A stretch of DNA of 64,000 bases, taken from CALCEB01 sp035531475. GTDB taxonomy: Bacteria; Acidobacteriota; Terriglobia; UBA7540. Location: the NCBI GenBank assembly GCA_035531475.1, contig DATKST010000025.1, positions 7,722 through 71,721 of the forward strand. The letters run 5' to 3'. Below the pieces are notes generated by a model. The model saw only the letters and a program-made list of their open reading frames with translations. It did not search any database and was not told where the DNA came from. Below, in pieces: positions 16,633-25,917 of the stretch. Position numbers and translations under genes: made by a program. Numbering within the stretch: the stretch's first letter is position 1; each line of letters opens with the position of its first letter.

Positions 16633-17475
16633 TCAGGCGGTGACAACCTGGTCCAGCATGGCCACAGTAATTTTACCTTCGGCTTCCACCAATCGCGCCC
16701 AGGGGATTCGCGCGTCATGGGGAAAGGTCACGACCGTTCCCTGCTCCAGCAGCTTGGGAAGAAGCCGCCGGCGCGTGGCGAGAGTTTCCAGGGGATAAAG
16801 ATCAAAGCTCATGATCCACGGATAGGGCAAGTGGGCGGCGGTGGGAACCAGGTCGGAAATGAAAAGCATACTCTGGCCGCCGGATTCCAGCCACACCCCC
16901 TGCAAATTCCACGTGTGGCCGCGCAGAATCTCCACCCGCACTCCGGGAAGAATTTCCTGATCGCCTTCCAGAAATTCCGTCTGTTTTTCGGCGGGCAGAA
17001 AATATTCCTCGATATAGCTGGCCCGGTCGCGGTCCGTCGGATTCAAGGCATGTTCCCACTCGCCTCGCTGCACAAAATACCGGGCGCGAGGGAAAGTGGG
17101 AAGGGTGCGCGACCCCTCCCGGCGCGTGTTCCATCCGCAATGATCGAAATGAAGGTGCGAGTTAATGACGATGTCAACGTCCTCGGGCCGCAGCCCATGC
17201 CTCGCAAGATCATCCAGCAGAATCGTCGAAGGGTTGGCTCCATAAATCCTTGCGAACTTGGCATCAAACTTGTCGCCAATTCCCGTCTCAATCAGGATGT
17301 GATAATGGCCCGCTTTGACCAGCAAGCAAGTGAGTCCCAGCGTCACGCGATTGAGCTCATCTGCGGGCAGCTTCTTTTCCCAAAGGATCTTCGGCACCAC
17401 GCCGAACATTTGGCCGCCGTCCAGCCGGAACGTGCCGTCAGAAAGGGCAACAATTTCGAGAGATCCCAACTTCAT
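16633..17475 (-). CDS. MBL-fold metallo-hydrolase
   Basis: A 280-residue metallo-beta-lactamase-fold hydrolase with the dinuclear zinc motif SHLHFDHCGW (His107, His109, Asp111, His112), a later metal histidine in EILRGHTWNLQG, and the terminal FPHDA. The overall pattern resembles the lactonase/quorum-quenching-like branch, but substrate cannot be assigned. The start ATG overlaps the stop of the methylmalonyl-CoA epimerase gene by four bases, so the two are translationally coupled, suggesting an acyl-CoA or lactone side function in the same pathway (inference). Confidence 0.85.
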   Translation of the reverse strand: MKLGSLEIVALSDGTFRLDGGQMFGVVPKILWEKKLPADELNRVTLGLTCLLVKAGHYHILIETGIGDKFDAKFARIYGANPSTILLDDLARHGLRPEDVDIVINSHLHFDHCGWNTRREGSRTLPTFPRARYFVQRGEWEHALNPTDRDRASYIEEYFLPAEKQTEFLEGDQEILPGVRVEILRGHTWNLQGVWLESGGQSMLFISDLVPTAAHLPYPWIMSFDLYPLETLATRRRLLPKLLEQGTVVTFPHDARIPWARLVEAEGKITVAMLDQVVTA

Positions 17476-17879
17476 GGATTCTTCTCTTCCAGCAACTCGA
17501 TCAGAATGCCTGCCGTGCTCGAAGGGTGCAGGAAGGCGATCTTTTCCTGTGCCGCTCCCGTGCGCGGCGCCTGATCCACCAGCTTAAAACCCGACGCTTT
17601 GAGATCTGCTAATGCCTGCTCCAAGTTTGGCACCGTCAACGTCAAGTGGTGGATGCCCGGGCCACGCCGGCTCAGAAACTTGGCGACCGGAGAATCTGAA
17701 GTGGTCGATTCCAGTAATTCAATCCGGCTTTCACCGGCGCTGAAGACGGCGATGCGGACTTTTTGATCCGCCACTTCCTCCTGCGAGGAGGGCTTTTGGC
17801 CCAGCAGTTTTTCGAAAACCGGAACGGCTTCCGCCAGCGACTCCACCGCAATACCGAGATGGTGAATCTTTGGGGGCAT
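17472..17879 (-). CDS. mce: Methylmalonyl-CoA epimerase
   Basis: A small VOC-fold protein of 135 residues that interconverts R- and S-methylmalonyl-CoA in propionate metabolism. Visible family features are KIHHLGIAVESLAEAVPVF with the first metal-binding histidine, RIELLEST, the second half-site GPGIHHLTLTVPN, and ILIELLEE at the end carrying the metal-ligand glutamate. Its neighbours meaB (26 bases upstream) and the acyl-CoA dehydrogenase support the assignment. The mutase itself is not in the window. Confidence 0.9.
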   Translation of the reverse strand: MPPKIHHLGIAVESLAEAVPVFEKLLGQKPSSQEEVADQKVRIAVFSAGESRIELLESTTSDSPVAKFLSRRGPGIHHLTLTVPNLEQALADLKASGFKLVDQAPRTGAAQEKIAFLHPSSTAGILIELLEEKNP

Positions 17880-17905
17880 TGTTCTCCGGCTCTCCTGCAG
17901 AATTG

Positions 17906-18868
17906 CTATGAGTACGCCGCGAAATCTGCGATCAGTTCTTCGACGATCGAATGCGGGTCACGGCGGCGCAGAATGATCTCCTCCACCTTGGCGTCCAATA
18001 TTCCATCATCGAGGTTGCGGCTGACGATCGTGGAGAACAGTTCCTGCCGCAAAAGCTCCAGCACGCGCCCACGCCACTTTTGGCGGGCGCGCAGCGCTGT
18101 GAGATTTTTCTCCCTTCCGAAGGCGCAATAGCAGCCCAGAGCCTGAACGACTTCGGCTACACCCTTACCCTCCGTGGCCACCGTTCTCAGGACGGGCGGA
18201 TGCCACTGGCCAGTTCTCGGGGTGATGGAGAGCATTGCCGTCACCTCCTGCTCCACTCGATCCGCGCCGGCGCGGTCCGCCTTGTTGATAACGAAAAGAT
18301 CGGCAATTTCCATGACTCCCGCTTTGAAGGTTTGGACGTCATCGCCCATGCCCGGAACCAGCAGTAACATCGTTGCATCCGCCAGGCGCGCCACCTCCAC
18401 CTCATCCTGTCCCACGCCCACCGTTTCAATCAGGATTACCTGGCAACCCGCCGCTTCCAGGACAATCACCACATCATGGGCGGCGGGGGCCAGTCCGCCC
18501 AACTGTCCGCGCGTTGCCATGCTACGGATAAAAACGCCCCGGTCATTGGACAGGCTCTGCATGCGGATGCGGTCGCCAAGAATGGCGCCGCCGCTGAAAG
18601 GACTGGTGGGATCAACAGCCAGGATGCCGACGCGCTTTTCGAGCCGCCGGTATTCGACAGCCAGTTTTTCCACGAGTGTGCTTTTCCCCGCGCCCGGCGC
18701 TCCCGTAACGCCCACCAACAAAGCGCCGGAAGTCCGCACAAACAGCCGCTTCAGCAGGCTGATCCCATCTTTTTGCTGGTTCTCAACGGCCGTGATGGCT
18801 GTCGATATGGCGCGGCGGTCACCGGCGAGAATCTTTTCCGTCCATTCTTCTAGTTTATCTGGCATCAA
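17906..18868 (-). CDS. meaB: Methylmalonyl-CoA mutase-associated GTPase MeaB
   Basis: A G3E-family GTPase that loads and protects the B12 cofactor of methylmalonyl-CoA mutase. The P-loop GVTGAPGAGKST lies near residues 53-64, followed by AVDPTSPFSGGAILGDRIRM (switch region), IETVGVGQDEVEVA (G3) and INKADRAG (G4). Length is 320 residues, normal for the family. It is followed closely by the epimerase gene. Its presence implies a B12-dependent mutase elsewhere in the genome. Confidence 0.93.
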   Translation of the reverse strand: MMPDKLEEWTEKILAGDRRAISTAITAVENQQKDGISLLKRLFVRTSGALLVGVTGAPGAGKSTLVEKLAVEYRRLEKRVGILAVDPTSPFSGGAILGDRIRMQSLSNDRGVFIRSMATRGQLGGLAPAAHDVVIVLEAAGCQVILIETVGVGQDEVEVARLADATMLLLVPGMGDDVQTFKAGVMEIADLFVINKADRAGADRVEQEVTAMLSITPRTGQWHPPVLRTVATEGKGVAEVVQALGCYCAFGREKNLTALRARQKWRGRVLELLRQELFSTIVSRNLDDGILDAKVEEIILRRRDPHSIVEELIADFAAYS

Positions 18869-19021
18869 TGCATTGAAAACTGCGAGACTGCCATCCGTTC
18901 AAAGTCCGGAATGCCCCGGCTTTCTAGCGGGCTTTTCCCGGCCCGTGAGAGCCTGCGATTCCGGTCGAGAATGGATTCCCGCTCCCCGCCTACGCGGCAA
19001 AACGGACCAGAAATAGGAAGT

Positions 19022-20164
19022 TCAATCTTTCAGCACTTCACGGGCAATTACCATCCGCTGGATTTCGCTGGTTCCTTCGCCGATCGTACAGAGTTTCACG
19101 TCGCGGTAGAATTTTTCCACCGGATAATCCTTGATGAAGCCATAACCACCGTGAATCTGCACGGCTTCGTTGGCCACGCGCACGGCCACCTCGCCCGAAT
19201 AGAGCTTTGCCATGGCGCCTTCGCGCGTCACTTTTTCTCCTTGGTCTGCAAGGCGCGCCGCGCGCAGCATCAGAAGCCGGGCAGCGTCAATTTCCGTCGC
19301 CATGTCCGCCAGCTTCCATTGGATGGCCTGAAACTCCGCGATCGCCTTGCCGAATTGCTGGCGTTGTTTGGCGTAGCTGACGCTCGCTTCAAATGCGCCC
19401 TGAGCCATGCCGATGGCGAGAGCGGCAATCGAGATCCGGCCCTTGTCCAGCACTTTGAGGCTATCCACAAAGCCGTGACCCGGTTCCCCCAGGCAATTCT
19501 CCTTCGGCACCCGGCAATCTTCAAATATTACTTCCGCTGTGTCGCTGGCGCGCAGACCCATTTTGTTTTCCTTTTTTCCAGGGCGGAATCCAGGTGTGCC
19601 ACGCTCAACAATAAACGCGGAAATTCCGTGCTTGCCGGCGGATTTATCGGTCACTGCCATAGCCACGCAAAGATCAGCGTAGGTTCCGTTCGATGTGAAG
19701 GTTTTGGATCCGTTCAGCACCCAGCACTCACCGTCCCGCCGCGCCGTGGTGCGCGTGCCACCGGCGTCGCTTCCGGCTTGTGGCTCAGTTAAGCTCCAGC
19801 AGCCCAGCCATTCACCCTTGCAGAGCGGAATGAGATACCTGCGCTTTTGTGCTTCGGTTCCGGCGATGAAGATGTGCCCGGAGCAGAGCGAAGTATGGGC
19901 CGCAACAATAATACCCACGGAGCCGTCCACCCGCGCCAACTCCTCAATCACCGAGGCGTAATCCACAGTGCCGAGGCCGGCGCCGCCATATTCCACCGGA
20001 TAAGGGACACCCATCAGACCCAGCCGGCCCAGGTCATTCAGAATCTCGTGGGGAAAGTGTTGGGCTTCGTCCCATTCCATCACGTGCGGGCGAATCTCCC
20101 GCTCCGCATAATCGCGGACTGTTTTCTTGATTTCAAGCTGCTCTTCAGTCAATTCCATCTGCAA
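19022..20164 (-). CDS. Acyl-CoA dehydrogenase
   Basis: A 380-residue FAD enzyme of the short/medium-chain acyl-CoA dehydrogenase family, introducing the alpha-beta double bond into acyl-CoA. Signatures: GVPYPVEYGGAGLGTVDYA, CWSLTEPQAGSDAGGTRTTA (FAD and substrate segment), the C-terminal QIHGGYGFIKDYPVEKFYRD and IGEGTSEIQRMVIARE with the region bearing the catalytic glutamate. It leads the minus-strand run into meaB, mce, the MBL gene and mtnP, with 153 bases before meaB, so the run probably serves breakdown of branched or odd-chain acyl groups. Confidence 0.93.
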   Translation of the reverse strand: MQMELTEEQLEIKKTVRDYAEREIRPHVMEWDEAQHFPHEILNDLGRLGLMGVPYPVEYGGAGLGTVDYASVIEELARVDGSVGIIVAAHTSLCSGHIFIAGTEAQKRRYLIPLCKGEWLGCWSLTEPQAGSDAGGTRTTARRDGECWVLNGSKTFTSNGTYADLCVAMAVTDKSAGKHGISAFIVERGTPGFRPGKKENKMGLRASDTAEVIFEDCRVPKENCLGEPGHGFVDSLKVLDKGRISIAALAIGMAQGAFEASVSYAKQRQQFGKAIAEFQAIQWKLADMATEIDAARLLMLRAARLADQGEKVTREGAMAKLYSGEVAVRVANEAVQIHGGYGFIKDYPVEKFYRDVKLCTIGEGTSEIQRMVIAREVLKD

Positions 20165-20322
20165 GACTCACCCCTAACCCCGACGCTCCCATCAAAACTA
20201 TAGCACACGCAACCACGCGGCAGGCCATCCCGCCATCGCCGCAGCGCTTGCGGGCAAGATGCCGGCGCTAGGGCACGCGTACCGGTGGCATCCCCTGCCA
20301 CGCGCCGCCTACCAGTGCTAAG

Positions 20323-21099
20323 ATGATTTTCGAGATGGTGAAGCAAATGGTTTGCGGATTCTTGGGCGCGGCGGAATTGCTCGCTACGGGCTATCTCTAC
20401 GGCCTTCCCGGGCGGCGGCCGAAGCCGCAGACGGCCACAGCCGCTGTTGTGGTGGAAGCGGGCAAAGCCAATTGCGCGGTGGACGTGGATTCTGTTCCAA
20501 GCGGCACGACGGGTTCCACCGGCAGCTTGACGGTGAAAGGGATCGATGCGGGCGGCCATTACGTCCACGTCCGCTGTCCCGGCGAAGCGCAAACCACCAA
20601 CTTCGTTTCTCCTACACCTGGCGAGAAAGCTGTGGTTCAGCCCAAAGCTCCTGGCGCCGAGGAGACCGATGGAGATTCCTCTCCATTGCAGAGGGCAGAA
20701 AGCAAGATGGAGCTGCGCACTATTGTCCGGAAAGCTGCAGACGAGCGCGCCGAAGGAAGGTTTGACGAAGCAGTGAAGGATTTGCGGTATGCCTCAACCC
20801 TGGACCCCGAAAATCCGGACCTGCACCGCGAGCTGGGAATTACATTCCTTCTTGAAAAGGACTGGCAACCGGCCCGGGTGGAAATGCTTGAGGCGCTGCG
20901 GCACGATCCGGACGATGCGGACGCCCACAGCAACCTCGCCTTTGCTCTGGAAAGGCTTGGCGATTACAAGGATTCCCTCGATCAATACCGCATTGCCACG
21001 CACCTTGACCCGGAGGATGATTCCTATCGCCAGCACTATCTGGAGGTGCTCGGCAAATTCGCAGTGCAGCAGGACGCATTGAAGCACAAAAAAAAGTGA
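20323..21099 (+). CDS. TPR-repeat protein with N-terminal membrane segment
   Basis: A 258-residue protein with a hydrophobic N-terminus (VCGFLGAAELLATGYLYGL), a small beta-rich PEGA-like part (VDSVPSGTTGSTGSLTVKGIDAGGHYVHV), a charged linker, and three tandem TPR units near residues 135-240 (EGRFDEAVKDLRYASTLDPE, KDWQPARVEMLEALRHDPD, LGDYKDSLDQYRIATHLDPE). It probably acts as a membrane-bound or periplasmic protein-binding scaffold. It stands alone between divergent and convergent genes. Start could also be the ATG five codons later. Confidence 0.75.
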   Translation: MIFEMVKQMVCGFLGAAELLATGYLYGLPGRRPKPQTATAAVVVEAGKANCAVDVDSVPSGTTGSTGSLTVKGIDAGGHYVHVRCPGEAQTTNFVSPTPGEKAVVQPKAPGAEETDGDSSPLQRAESKMELRTIVRKAADERAEGRFDEAVKDLRYASTLDPENPDLHRELGITFLLEKDWQPARVEMLEALRHDPDDADAHSNLAFALERLGDYKDSLDQYRIATHLDPEDDSYRQHYLEVLGKFAVQQDALKHKKK

Positions 21100-21215
21100 T
21101 ATCGACCGAGAAGGCTGGGCAACAAATCTGGCAAGGGCGACTGCTATGGCCGCCTGCGGGCGGGTTCTATCCAGGGCTGAGTAGCTCCAATCTAAAACTC
21201 TCTTTGACCAATCTC

Positions 21216-22274
21216 TCAGGCGGAGATTGCCTTTTTCGGGACGCCCACGACACCACGAAGCACTTCGATGGCGCGCGCGCAGCCGGCGCGATCCACATCG
21301 CAGTGTGTCACCATGCGCACGGATTGCGGGGTCACGCCATTGGCCAAAACATTCCTGGCTTTGAGGAGCTTGGAAAGCTCGGCAGAGGTTAGACCTGTTC
21401 CGGTAATATCAAAAATCAAGATGTTGCTCTGGACTTTGCCAGGATCGATCCTAATCCCCGGAATCTCCGCAAGACCGTTGGCCAGATAGCGCGCATTTTT
21501 ATGGTCAAGATGGAGGCGCGCGGGCGATTCCTCCAGTGCGATCAGAGCGGCAGCCGCCAATACTCCTGCTTGCCTCATTCCGCCGCCCAGCATCTTCCGC
21601 ACGCGCCGCGCCTCTTCAATGAAACTCTTGCTTCCCACCAGCATCGACCCCACCGGCGCTCCCAACCCTTTTGAAAAGCAAAACATGACAGAATCAAAAT
21701 TACCAGCCAACTCGCGGGCCGGACGGTTCAGCGCCACGGCAGCGTTGAAGATGCGCGCCCCATCCAGATGAACTGGAACGCCCTCCGCGTGGCTGCGTTC
21801 GCAAATTTCACGGCTCACTTCCAACGGGTATACATACCCGCCCGCTAAGTTTGAAGTGTTCTCAAGCGAGACCAACCCGGTGCGGGCCCGCTGCTCGGCC
21901 TTGGTTCGGATCTGCGGAGCGATCATCTCCCAAGTCAAGATCCCGTCGGGCGCGTGGATGGTGCGCGCCAGGCATCCGGAAAAGGCAGCCATCATTCCCA
22001 TTTCAACGCTGAAGATGTGAGCGCGCTCTTCGCAAATCACTTCCTGGCCGTGATGAGTGTGGACCTTAATGGCGATTTGATTTCCCATCGATCCGGAGGG
22101 CACGAAAAGTCCCGCCTCCCGGCCGAAGATTTCTGCGGCGCGGTCTTGCAACCGGTTGACGGTGGGGTCTTCACGATAGACATCATCCCCCATTTCAGCC
22201 TCAGCCATCGCCCGGCGCATCGCGGGCGTGGGTTGGGTGACGGTATCACTTCTCAGATCAACAATGGGATCCAT
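21216..22274 (-). CDS. ltaE: Low-specificity L-threonine aldolase
   Basis: A PLP enzyme splitting threonine or allo-threonine to glycine and acetaldehyde. Family features are VDLRSDTVTQPTPAMRRAMAEAEMGDDVYREDPTV at the start, the PLP-stacking histidine in CEERAHIFSVE, VHLDGARIFNAAV, and the PLP lysine Lys202 in FCFSKGLGAPVGS. Length (352) is normal. The C-terminus (residues after RMVTHCDVD) is also standard. Its promoter side holds a degenerate MITE copy. Confidence 0.93.
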   Translation of the reverse strand: MDPIVDLRSDTVTQPTPAMRRAMAEAEMGDDVYREDPTVNRLQDRAAEIFGREAGLFVPSGSMGNQIAIKVHTHHGQEVICEERAHIFSVEMGMMAAFSGCLARTIHAPDGILTWEMIAPQIRTKAEQRARTGLVSLENTSNLAGGYVYPLEVSREICERSHAEGVPVHLDGARIFNAAVALNRPARELAGNFDSVMFCFSKGLGAPVGSMLVGSKSFIEEARRVRKMLGGGMRQAGVLAAAALIALEESPARLHLDHKNARYLANGLAEIPGIRIDPGKVQSNILIFDITGTGLTSAELSKLLKARNVLANGVTPQSVRMVTHCDVDRAGCARAIEVLRGVVGVPKKAISA

Positions 22275-22299
22275 GGATCAGTAATTCCTTTCCGGCTTA

Positions 22300-22432
22300 T
22301 TCAACAGGAAGTCAGAGGCGTCGCCTAGCCCCTCACCCCGGCCCTCTCCCCGCAAGCGGGGAGAGGGTGCCGCGAAACGGCGGGCGAGCGGCAGAGGATC
22401 AAGTAAGTGCATTTGTCTCCGAATGAACCTCA
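22300..22432. mobile_element. MITE-like element, degenerate copy
   Basis: The internal segment GTCAGAGGCGTCGCC (about 22313) and the core CTCTCCCCGCAAGCGGGGAGAG match the full copy at 62418-62599. The terminal repeats have decayed; only an AAAAGAACAGCGTCC trace remains on the right. Confidence 0.55.
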
Positions 22433-22449
22433 AAAGAACAGCGTCCGGT

Positions 22450-23937
22450 TCAGGCTTTATCGTCCGTCTTAAATTCCGTCCACGGGCCGGCAATCATGTC
22501 ATGCAACAACGGCGACTGCCATGCGTACTCCGGATGGGCCTTCAAAAAGGGGGCCGCATAGAAATCGCCTCCGCAGGGGTGGCCACGCCGCGCCACAAAG
22601 CGCATGGCTTCGGTCATGCGGCTGTCCGTGACTTTGCCCTGGACGGCTCCGAGCGGATCAAACGGTCCGGTCTCAAAATCGGTCTCACGGTAGGGGACAA
22701 GATCACCGTGCCCACACAAAGTGCGGAAACCCGGCTGGTGCTTCTTATCAAAAGTGTCGTAGTGGTCGGAGAGAAACTGCTGAGCGCGGTTGGAATCGAT
22801 CTTACCTTTATACTGCTTCATGAGCTGCTCCCACCGCACCCGGCGCGCGTTCGGGGAAAGTGAAAGATCATGGGGGTTGAAAGTGGTGTCTTCCGCCAGC
22901 ACTTTGGGATCACTCACAAAGTTTGAACCCACGAAATATCCATCTTTGGAACGCCACACGCGCCAGGCTTTCAGGCCCAGCTCAAATTGGGCGATCTCAC
23001 CCGTTTTCCGGTCTCCCAGCAGCCAGTCATTCGCGTAGCCGCCGTTGTTTTCCTTCACCATGATTTGAACGTACTCGTCAATGGAGGAGGCGTACTGCAT
23101 GGCCTTTCTGGCGCGCACAAACTCAGGGTTCCCTTCCGGGTTCCAGCCGTGAAATTGGGTGATGGTGGTTTCGGTGATCATCAACCCGTCGGAGTTGATG
23201 CCGAAATCGTCATCGCTGGCAATCACGCCCGGGTATCCGTCCATCAGCATGCGGTAGCCACGCTGGGGGACAATGTCAAAAATAATATTCCATCGCTCGC
23301 CGTGAAGGTAACTGGTCCAGGCATTATGCGCCATGACAATCTGATGGTCCGTGGTGTAGCTTCCTGTTGCTACGAAGGCGCTACAATTGCCCGGGCTGGT
23401 GATGGGACGGGCTTCCGCCACCTTGTGTTGCTTGTCATACCAGGGCACGTAATAGTCGGCCAGCTCTTCCATGGCGTTGAGCCAGATCACATCGTCCAGT
23501 TCCATCGGAATGCCACGCGCCAGGAGTCCCAGGTGAATTCCCTCGATTTCCTCCTGATACTCGCGATCCACTCTTGGCCAAATCATTTCCCGGGCAGTCC
23601 GGCGGAAGAAGTCCTGGTCTTTTCCGGTACCGTGCAGATTGGTGAGGGAGACGGCCTTGAATCCGTCGGCAATTTCGGGGGCCAGAAGGTATCCATGCTG
23701 AAAACCGATCTCGGAGGGCGACCCCTGAAGATGGACGTACACCCACAGGCCGCGGGAAAACCGGTAAGCGCCCTTGAGCCGTGGATCCGGTGAAGCGGGA
23801 ACCGGCACGGGCGCAGAACCTCGGCCCGCAAGCGCCGCCAGAGCCGGCGCCGCATTCCATCCTTCTCCGGTCAAGCCTAAGAGTCCACCGGCGCCCCCTA
23901 TGCGCAGAAGATTTCGATTGAAATCCCGACGTTTCAT
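22450..23937 (-). CDS. Tat-exported C45-type / phospholipase B-like N-terminal nucleophile hydrolase
   Basis: The 495-residue protein starts with a twin-arginine signal (KRRDFNRNLLRIGGAGGLLGL), so it should be exported folded. The body resembles the C45 / phospholipase B-like branch of Ntn hydrolases, which cut themselves to expose a catalytic cysteine and then cleave amide bonds: SPSEIGFQHGYLLAPEI, LDDVIWLNAMEEL, and the probable nucleophile Cys185 in SPGNCSAFVATG, followed by VMAHNAWTSY and GYPGVIASDDDFGINSDGL. Substrate unknown; amide-linked lipids or acylated amino compounds are typical. It is a single gene with its promoter next to a snap-back repeat. Confidence 0.82.
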   Translation of the reverse strand: MKRRDFNRNLLRIGGAGGLLGLTGEGWNAAPALAALAGRGSAPVPVPASPDPRLKGAYRFSRGLWVYVHLQGSPSEIGFQHGYLLAPEIADGFKAVSLTNLHGTGKDQDFFRRTAREMIWPRVDREYQEEIEGIHLGLLARGIPMELDDVIWLNAMEELADYYVPWYDKQHKVAEARPITSPGNCSAFVATGSYTTDHQIVMAHNAWTSYLHGERWNIIFDIVPQRGYRMLMDGYPGVIASDDDFGINSDGLMITETTITQFHGWNPEGNPEFVRARKAMQYASSIDEYVQIMVKENNGGYANDWLLGDRKTGEIAQFELGLKAWRVWRSKDGYFVGSNFVSDPKVLAEDTTFNPHDLSLSPNARRVRWEQLMKQYKGKIDSNRAQQFLSDHYDTFDKKHQPGFRTLCGHGDLVPYRETDFETGPFDPLGAVQGKVTDSRMTEAMRFVARRGHPCGGDFYAAPFLKAHPEYAWQSPLLHDMIAGPWTEFKTDDKA

Positions 23938-23998
23938 TTAAGGTGACCTCCTTCAGATAAACTTCCGAAAGAAATGATCCTGCACCCGACGAAGCCCA

Positions 23999-24133
23999 TG
24001 CAGGATGCTGAAAACTTCTCTCTGGGCATTTGTAGCGGCGGCCTTCAGGCGGGCATATCATTGAAACCGCGATGCCGGCCTAAAGGCCGCCGCTACCCGC
24101 TACCGAAAGATTGGAGTTTTCCAGCATCCTGCA
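23999..24133. repeat. Nested snap-back repeat
   Basis: Two inversions are nested. The outer arms are TGCAGGATGCTGAAAACT (23999-24016) and its near-inverse AGTTTTCCAGCATCCTGCA (24115-24133). The inner arms begin GTAGCGGCGGCCTT (from 24032) and end AAGGCCGCCGCTAC (to 24096), 25 bases with two mismatches. The whole could fold into one long hairpin. No coding potential. Confidence 0.7.
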
Positions 24134-24182
24134 AGCCCCACGGAGTCTTCTGTTCTCATGAACTAACAAGGTCCGCAGGGCT

Positions 24183-25361
24183 TCACGCCAAAAACTCCTG
24201 GAACACTTCGTTCGAAATCAAGTAAGCGTGACTTTCGAGACGGATCGATTCACCTTGCTTCTCGAGCAAGCCTTCGGCCAGCAGCCTCTCAATTTTCAAC
24301 CGCCAATCGCCACCTTGCAACTCAAGCCGCCGGTCAAAAGGCGGTGGAAGGGTGACTCCTTCGCATTGCCGGAGTCCCAAAAAAAAGTATTCTTCGAGTT
24401 GTTCTTCACGGGTCAAAGCGTGTGATTCGGCAACGGGTGATTGAAGGTGATTTATCTTTTGGATGTAGGCTTCCGCCCGCAATTCGTTCGACCAGCGGTG
24501 CGCGCCGTCGAACGAATGGGCTCCCGCGCCGAGTCCCAGGTAGGGCTGAAGCTGCCAGTATTTGCGATTATGAATCGATTCGCGCCCCGGCAGCGCGAAG
24601 TTCGATATCTCATATTGGCGGTAGCCTTGCGCGATCAGAAATTCCCGCGCCCTTTCATAAGCCTCAGCCATAAAATCGTCGCTCGGAACCTGGGCAGCGT
24701 GGTAGCGATCTCCGTGTTGCAAGACTTCACCGCCCAGCCGGCTCTTCTCGTCAATTTCAAACAAATAGACGGAGATATGTTCAGGCCGCAGCTTCACAGC
24801 CTGCTGCAAACTCTCCTCCCAGGATTCTTGAGTCTGGTGTGGCAGCCCACCGATCAAATCCAGGCCGATGTTTTCAAAACCAGCTTGGCGGGCGATGGCC
24901 ACCTGCAGTCGAGTTTGCCCGGCATTGTGCAACCGCCCCACCACCCGCAATTCTTTATCGATGAAGGATTGTGCGCCAATACTCAGGCGGGTTACTCCCG
25001 CATCGTGAATCCTCAACAGAAAATCCAAGTCCGCTGAGCCGGGCGTCGCTTCGATTGTGAATTCTTTCAGATGGGCCAGCTTGAATCTCCCGCGCAGCCG
25101 CTCGATCAGATGAACCAGCGTTGCTGCGCCCAACAAAGGCGGCGTTCCGCCCCCCAGATAGATTGTGTCAACCGGCAATTCCAAAACATTCGATGGGATT
25201 CCCTGCTGGCTCAAGAAATCCGGGAGACCATCAATCTCCTTGCGGAGGGCTTGCCAATAATCGTCAATCAGGCGCGCGGGCGCGACGCGAGAGCTGAAGT
25301 TGCAGAAGCTGCACTTCGAAGGACAAAAAGGAACCTGGATGTAAACGCCTAAATTTTCCAT
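24183..25361 (-). CDS. hemW: Radical SAM heme chaperone HemW
   Basis: HemW-type protein (often named coproporphyrinogen III oxidase-like) thought to deliver heme to respiratory enzymes. The radical SAM motif is PFCPSKCSFC with Cys13, Cys17 and Cys20, followed by VDTIYLGGGTPPLL, EATPG, GVTRLSIGAQSF, NIGLDLIGGLPHQT and a C-terminal HemN-type domain (YEISNFALPGRESIHNRKYW, YLGLGAGAHSF). The motif spacing Cx3Cx2C and the 392-residue length are those of HemW. It stands alone, with 75 bases to the YjbQ gene upstream on the same strand. Confidence 0.92.
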   Translation of the reverse strand: MENLGVYIQVPFCPSKCSFCNFSSRVAPARLIDDYWQALRKEIDGLPDFLSQQGIPSNVLELPVDTIYLGGGTPPLLGAATLVHLIERLRGRFKLAHLKEFTIEATPGSADLDFLLRIHDAGVTRLSIGAQSFIDKELRVVGRLHNAGQTRLQVAIARQAGFENIGLDLIGGLPHQTQESWEESLQQAVKLRPEHISVYLFEIDEKSRLGGEVLQHGDRYHAAQVPSDDFMAEAYERAREFLIAQGYRQYEISNFALPGRESIHNRKYWQLQPYLGLGAGAHSFDGAHRWSNELRAEAYIQKINHLQSPVAESHALTREEQLEEYFFLGLRQCEGVTLPPPFDRRLELQGGDWRLKIERLLAEGLLEKQGESIRLESHAYLISNEVFQEFLA

Positions 25362-25436
25362 TCGCAGGAAGCCTTTGCCGGACGTCTCTTGCCGCCAATT
25401 TCACCCGGGTTGCTGGCATTGACAATTTGATTCGAT

Positions 25437-25883
25437 TCAGTCCGCCACAATTTTCAAGCGAACCTCACGGCGGCGGGGACCGTCAAATTCGCAATAGTAG
25501 ACGCCTTGCCACCGCCCCAACACCAGTTTTCCCTTCTCAACCATCAACGTCTTCGAACAACCGATGGTAGCGGCCTTCAGGTGGGCATCGCAATTTCCGT
25601 CATTGTGGTGGTACTCGCCGTCACGAGGCGCCAGCCGCCGCAAAAATTCGTCAAAATCCTTTTGTAGGGACCGGTCATCGTTTTCATTGATTAAGATGGC
25701 CGCCGTTGTGTGAGGCGTGAACACGTGGCACAACCCATCTTCAATACCCGAATCACGGACGGCGCCTTCAAGGGCAGACGTCATATCCTTAAATTCCACT
25801 CGCGCATGAGTCTCAATTTGGAATGACACGTTTAAGACAATTCGTCCTGACGCTGCTGCTCTCATCGCCCCCTCCGCCGCCAT
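25437..25883 (-). CDS. YjbQ-family protein
   Basis: A 148-residue protein of the YjbQ/UPF0047 family, proposed to have thiamin-phosphate synthase side activity but of unsettled role. Conserved features are HVFTPHTTAAILINEND, HNDGNCDAHLKAATIG and the end WQGVYYCEFDGPRRREVRLKI. The ATG at 25883 follows an AAGGAG ribosome site by six bases and was preferred over a GTG at 25907. It starts just past the stop of the DUF6788-like remnant. Confidence 0.85.
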   Translation of the reverse strand: MAAEGAMRAAASGRIVLNVSFQIETHARVEFKDMTSALEGAVRDSGIEDGLCHVFTPHTTAAILINENDDRSLQKDFDEFLRRLAPRDGEYHHNDGNCDAHLKAATIGCSKTLMVEKGKLVLGRWQGVYYCEFDGPRRREVRLKIVAD

Positions 25884-25917
25884 CTTGTTCTCCTTGCTCC
25901 AGCCCACAACCGGACTT

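Noticed and set aside
25565..25590. GTAGCGGCCTTCAGGTGGGC, resembling the arm of the snap-back repeat at 24032
   Set aside because: It lies inside the YjbQ gene and encodes the conserved DAHLKAAT motif read on the other strand, so the similarity is probably chance.
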